The position numbers and the translations under genes were made by a program. A DNA stretch of 33,752 nucleotides from contig CADCUK010000083.1 of assembly GCA_902805865.1 (NCBI GenBank), positions 1-33,752 of the forward strand, written 5' to 3'. The notes under the pieces were generated by a model. It ran no database searches. It was not told where the DNA came from and was given only the letters and a program-made list of their open reading frames with translations. This DNA comes from an uncultured Nocardioidaceae bacterium. GTDB lineage: Bacteria; Actinomycetota; Actinomycetes; Propionibacteriales; Nocardioidaceae. This document shows positions 30,260 to 33,752 of the stretch, one piece after another. Within the stretch, counting starts at the first letter, position 1. Every line of letters begins with the position of its first letter.

Positions 30260-31906
30260 TCACTCCGTGGGCGCGGTCGCGAGCCCTCTCGGCAGGGGTT
30301 GCCGGCACTGATCGGCGTCACAGGCGCGCATCCGGGCGAGCTCCGCGCGCAGCTGTTCCAGCAGCTGCCCGTGGCCGGGCTCCCCGACGAGGTTGTCGTA
30401 CTGCTCGGGGTCCTGGTGGATGTCGTAGAGCTCCTCCTCCCCGCTCGCGAGGTGGACGTAGAGGTACTGGGGGGTGCGGATGCCGATGGCCCAGCGGATG
30501 TCACGCTCGCCCGGGTCCTCGGGCTCGAGCGGCTGACCGGCCTCGTCGGTGTCCCGGATGACGCCCTTGGGGCCGGTCTCGGTCAGCACCGGCCGGGACC
30601 ACCCGACGTCGCCGTTCCGCGCCACGTCCAGCATCGACGAGCCGTCCACCGGCAGGTCGAGTGACGCCCCGGCGAGCTCCGCGATCGTGGGTGCGAAGTC
30701 GATCTGCAGGAACGGGTCCGTGCGACGCTCGCCGGAAGGAATTCCGGGGCCCCGCATCAGCAGCGGCGTGTTCAGCGCCGGCTCGTAGGGAAGCGTCTTG
30801 CCCTGCCGGATCCCGTGCTCACCGAGGAAGTAGCCGTTGTCAGAGGTGAAGACGAGGAGAGTGTCGTCGAGCTCGCCGCTCCTGCGCAGAGCCGTCACGG
30901 TCCTCTCGACGGAGCGGTCGACCGCAGCGAGCGCCTCGGCGCGCTGGCGCGTGACGTCTGTCAGCGCCTCTCGCTCCGCCTGGTTCATCGCCGGCCGCGA
31001 GCGCAGGTACTCCGGCTGGTCGCTGCGGTCCGGGTCGACCCAGTCGGCGCCAGGCGCCCGCTTGATGACGTCGTCGAACATCCCCTTGAGCTCGTCCGGA
31101 CGCGCGGGCGACTCGACCGTGACCGACTCCCCGTCCGCGTTCACGACGCTGCGCACGTCGTCGCTCTCGACCGGGAAGCCGTTGTGCGGCCCGGTGTAGT
31201 TGGCGAAGAGGAAGAACGGGCGGTCAGCGGCAGCACGCTGCTCGATGATGCGGCTCGAGAGGCGCCCGTAGACGTACGTCTGGTACTTGCCCTCGTAGCC
31301 GTGGAATCCCTGGCCGTCGTCGCTCAGGGTCGTGTCGAAGTAGTTGTAGGTCCCGCCCTTGTCGGGATGGGTCCGGCGCAGCCCGTGGTCGATCGAGGCA
31401 CGCCAGTCGGTCCAGCCGGGCGGCACGTAGTGCAGCGAATTGCCGGACTCCGCTCCGGGCTCCGGCATGTAGCCGTAGCCGTTGAGGTACTTCCCGAGGA
31501 GGATCGTCGCGTAGCCACTGTCCTGCAGCGCGGTGGCGAGCGTCGACCCGTCCTTCAGGGAGGGGAACGCGTAGGGCTCGTCGACGTCGTAGACCCGGTG
31601 GTTGTGGGTGTACTGCCCAGTCAGCATCGAGGCACGCGCCGGGCAGCACAACGGGTACGGCGCGAACGAGTTCACGAAGCGGACCCCCTTGCGGCCCAGG
31701 AGGCGGCGGGTCTCCGGCATGTACCGCAGCTCGTCCTCGCGCATGTCGTCGACGACGATCATGACCACGTTGGGCTGCAGCTGCACCGGGACCGCAGCCG
31801 TGTCCACGGTGGAGCGCGTGGCGGGACCGTAGCCGGCTCCACTGACGGCACCGACGCCGGCAGCGGCCAGCACGGCCGCCAGGGCGGCCACCCCGAGACG
31901 ACGCAC
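30260..31906 (-). CDS. Secreted sulfatase
   Basis: 548 residues from the GTG at 31906, which has GAGGA four bases upstream. A signal peptide (RRLGVAALAAVLAAAGVGAVSG) precedes a complete sulfatase domain: NVVMIVVDDMRED (46-58) with metal-binding Asp pair, the formylglycine signature LCCPARASMLTGQY with C87 as the residue to be converted (C87-x-P89-x-R91), LLGKYLNGYG, TGPHNGF, and FTSDNGYFLGEHG with the second metal pair. The length is that of heparan- or aryl-type sulfatases. The C-terminal tail has two cysteines (RACDADQCRQ) that may form a disulfide. It begins six bases after the NAD synthetase stop. Activity should depend on the FGE at 1371-2255. The substrate is unknown. Confidence 0.93.
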   Translation of the reverse strand: MRRLGVAALAAVLAAAGVGAVSGAGYGPATRSTVDTAAVPVQLQPNVVMIVVDDMREDELRYMPETRRLLGRKGVRFVNSFAPYPLCCPARASMLTGQYTHNHRVYDVDEPYAFPSLKDGSTLATALQDSGYATILLGKYLNGYGYMPEPGAESGNSLHYVPPGWTDWRASIDHGLRRTHPDKGGTYNYFDTTLSDDGQGFHGYEGKYQTYVYGRLSSRIIEQRAAADRPFFLFANYTGPHNGFPVESDDVRSVVNADGESVTVESPARPDELKGMFDDVIKRAPGADWVDPDRSDQPEYLRSRPAMNQAEREALTDVTRQRAEALAAVDRSVERTVTALRRSGELDDTLLVFTSDNGYFLGEHGIRQGKTLPYEPALNTPLLMRGPGIPSGERRTDPFLQIDFAPTIAELAGASLDLPVDGSSMLDVARNGDVGWSRPVLTETGPKGVIRDTDEAGQPLEPEDPGERDIRWAIGIRTPQYLYVHLASGEEELYDIHQDPEQYDNLVGEPGHGQLLEQLRAELARMRACDADQCRQPLPRGLATAPTE

Positions 31907-31912
31907 GATTCC

Positions 31913-33752
31913 TCAGCCCTCCGGGATGTTGCGCTCGATGTCGGCCAGCCAGGCCCGGGCGTTGCCGTCGGACGGCGCTCTCCAGTCCCCACGCGGCGAC
32001 AGCGACCCGCCGGCAGACACCTTGGGGCCGTTCGGCAGCGCGCTGCGCTTGAACTGCGCGAAGCCGAAGAACCGTTTGACGAAGACCTCGAGCCACCTCC
32101 GGATCTCCGGGAGGTCGTAGGACATGCGCCGCGCCTCGGGGTAACCGGGCGGCCACTCCCCCAGCTCGACGTCGCCCCAGGCGTGCGTCGCCAGGAAGGC
32201 GATCTTGCTCGGCCGGAAGCCGTAGCGCAGCACGTAGAAGAGGTTGAAGTCCTGCAACGAGTAGGGGCCGATGGACGCCTCGGTGTCCTGCTCGAGCTCA
32301 TCACCCTCCGACGGCACCAGCTCCGGCGTGATCTTCTGGTCGACGATCACCTCGAGGACGTCGTTGACCTCGTCGTCGAAGAGCCCCTCCGAGATCACCC
32401 AGCGGATCAGGTGCTGCACGAGGGTCTTCGGCACCCCGGTGTTGACCGCGTAGTGCGACATCTGGTCGCCCACGCCGTACGTCGCCCACCCGAGCGCGAG
32501 CTCGGAGAGGTCACCGGTGCCGAGCACGATCCCGCCGCGCTGGTTCGCGAGCCGGAAGAGGTAGTCGGTGCGCAGCCCGGCCTGCACGTTCTCGAACGTG
32601 ACGTCGTAGACCGGTTCCCCCTTGGCGTAGGGGTGGTCCATGTCGGCGAGCATCTGCTGCGCCGCGGGCCGGATGTCGATCTCCTCGAACGAGACCCCGA
32701 GGCTGCGCGCCAGCCGGGTCGCGTTCGACTTCGTGGTGTCGCCGGTCGCGAACCCCGGCAGCGTGAAGCCGAGGATGTCGCTGCGGGGACGGCCGAGCCG
32801 GTCCATGGCGCGCGCCGCGACGATGAGCGCGTGGGTCGAGTCGAGCCCGCCGGAGACACCGATGACGACCTTGGGGTTGCCGATCGCCCGCAGCCGCTGC
32901 TCGAGCCCGGCGACCTGGATGCTGTAGGCCTCGTAGCAGTCCAGCGCCAAGCGGGCCGGGTCGTCGGGGACGAACGGGAACCGGTCCACCTTGCGCAGCA
33001 GCCCGATGTTGCCGGTCGGCGGGTCGAGCGCGAAGTCGACGGTGCGGAACTCGCGTCCGGTGATCGAGCCTGTCGAGATCCCCAGGCTGCGCCGGTTGTC
33101 GTCGAAGGTGCCCATCCGCAGCCGCTCCTGGCGCAGCTGGTCGAGGTCGACGTCGGCGACCGAGCGCCGCGAGCCCTCGGGGAACCGCTCGCTCTCGGCC
33201 AGGCACACCCCGACCTCGTAGATCATCGTCTGGCCGTCCCAGGACAGGTCGGTCGTCGACTCCCCCTCGCCACCTGCCGCGTAGGCGTACGCCGCGAGGC
33301 AGCGCTGGCTCGAGGACCGGACCAGCTGCCGGCGGTCGTCGGCCCTTGCCACCGTGATCGGGCTGCCGGAGAGGTTGGCGAGCACGGTGGCCCCCGCGAG
33401 CGCCGCCTCGGCACTGGGCGGCACCGGCACCCACATGTCCTCGCAGACCTCGACGTGCAGGACGAGCCCGGGCACGTCGGTGGCGCGGAAGAGCAGGTCG
33501 GGACCGAAAGGCACCTCGCGGTCACCGATCCGCATCGAGCTTCCTCGACGGTCGTCACCGGGTGCGTACCAGCGCCGCTCGTAGAACTCCCGGTAGGTCG
33601 GGACGTACGACTTCGGTGAGACGCCGAGGATCTCGCCGCGGTGGACGACGACCGCGCAGTTGTAGACGCGGTTGCCGTCGGCGAGCGGCGCCCCGACCAC
33701 GAGGACCGGCCGCAGCTCCCGCGACGCCTCCGCGATCGTCTCGATCGCGGGG
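31913..33752 (-). CDS. nadE: Glutamine-dependent NAD+ synthetase, N-terminus outside window
   Basis: 612 residues are visible; the frame stays open to the window edge, and comparison with the mycobacterial enzyme (about 679 residues) suggests some 70 are missing. The enzyme amidates deamido-NAD with ammonia from a fused glutaminase. The nitrilase-type domain shows its catalytic lysine in GVSPKSYVPTYREFYE and cysteine in EVCEDMW; the triad glutamate is in the missing part. The synthetase domain shows the PP-loop VIGVSGGLDSTHAL, FATGDTTKSNA, GTGDLSELALGW and a closing KRSALPNGPKVSAGGSLSPRGDWR. The ORF-track GTG at 33700 is internal. The sulfatase follows after six bases on the same strand. Confidence 0.95.
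   Translation of the reverse strand, partial: PAIETIAEASRELRPVLVVGAPLADGNRVYNCAVVVHRGEILGVSPKSYVPTYREFYERRWYAPGDDRRGSSMRIGDREVPFGPDLLFRATDVPGLVLHVEVCEDMWVPVPPSAEAALAGATVLANLSGSPITVARADDRRQLVRSSSQRCLAAYAYAAGGEGESTTDLSWDGQTMIYEVGVCLAESERFPEGSRRSVADVDLDQLRQERLRMGTFDDNRRSLGISTGSITGREFRTVDFALDPPTGNIGLLRKVDRFPFVPDDPARLALDCYEAYSIQVAGLEQRLRAIGNPKVVIGVSGGLDSTHALIVAARAMDRLGRPRSDILGFTLPGFATGDTTKSNATRLARSLGVSFEEIDIRPAAQQMLADMDHPYAKGEPVYDVTFENVQAGLRTDYLFRLANQRGGIVLGTGDLSELALGWATYGVGDQMSHYAVNTGVPKTLVQHLIRWVISEGLFDDEVNDVLEVIVDQKITPELVPSEGDELEQDTEASIGPYSLQDFNLFYVLRYGFRPSKIAFLATHAWGDVELGEWPPGYPEARRMSYDLPEIRRWLEVFVKRFFGFAQFKRSALPNGPKVSAGGSLSPRGDWRAPSDGNARAWLADIERNIPEG

Noticed and set aside
27977-30664. 895-residue plus-strand ORF
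   Set aside because: Antisense to glnE, the amidotransferase and glnA2; it crosses several real gene borders, as a shadow does.
30815-33619. 934-residue plus-strand ORF
   Set aside because: Antisense to the sulfatase and NAD synthetase genes, both of which show full family motifs; the ORF itself is low-complexity.
1-33752. tRNA, rRNA, CRISPR, insertion sequence or prophage
   Set aside because: I found no cloverleaf with a TTCGANTC arm, no spaced direct repeats, no transposase or integrase motif and no terminal inverted repeats.

Overview
The window is chromosomal DNA of a high-GC actinobacterium. Strong G/C third-position bias, GTG starts, many GTGA/ATGA gene overlaps, a DUF222/HNH gene and glnE-glnA2 linkage point to a Nocardioides-like member of the Nocardioidaceae; this is inferred from style and gene content, not from a marker gene. 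I see no rRNA, tRNA, CRISPR array, transposase or phage gene. Almost all of the sequence is coding, and no gene-free stretch exceeds 300 bases once starts are corrected.

Left part (1-8.9 kb): the C-terminal part of an arylsulfatase overlaps the gene for its likely activating enzyme, the formylglycine-generating enzyme. Next is a divergent module: an AAA+ ATPase with a DUF2200 protein on the minus strand, facing a tiny helix-turn-helix protein with a double Clp-N protein on the plus strand. Two perfect GTCAAC-N4-GTTGAC palindromes lie between them. A MarR - PH-like membrane protein - AlkZ-like DNA glycosylase operon follows on the minus strand, then a DUF222/HNH nuclease-like gene.

Middle (8.9-13 kb): a small two-helix membrane protein, an S66 LD-carboxypeptidase, an alpha/beta hydrolase, a secreted NlpC/P60 peptidase behind a c-di-AMP (ydaO/yuaA-type) riboswitch, and an SDR-type epimerase.

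Core of interest (13-22.2 kb): methylthioadenosine phosphorylase, a nucleotide-sugar epimerase, a GT-C-like membrane protein, a family 2 glycosyltransferase, a DUF2064 (CofC/GlmU-like) protein and a FUSC-type membrane protein. Gene content and strand layout resemble, from memory, the M. tuberculosis Rv0535-Rv0541c region tied to 5-methylthio-xylose capping of lipoarabinomannan. I therefore propose a route that turns methylthioadenosine into a methylthio-pentose attached to a cell-surface polymer in an organism probably lacking mycobacterial LAM. Beside it lie a lipoprotein of unknown function, a SAM methyltransferase, a cytochrome b-molybdopterin oxidoreductase fusion of the dual Sec/Tat type and a small membrane partner.

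Right part (22.2-33.7 kb): a DEAD-box RNA helicase with a structured leader, a MalY/PatB-type PLP enzyme, and the nitrogen operon glnA2 - class I amidotransferase - glnE. Last come glutamine-dependent NAD synthetase (5' end outside the window) and an exported sulfatase with an intact CxPxR signature, which is a second substrate for the enzyme at the left end. Many genes have a TANNNT- or CANNNT-like -10 box 6-7 bases before the start codon, so leaderless mRNAs seem common.
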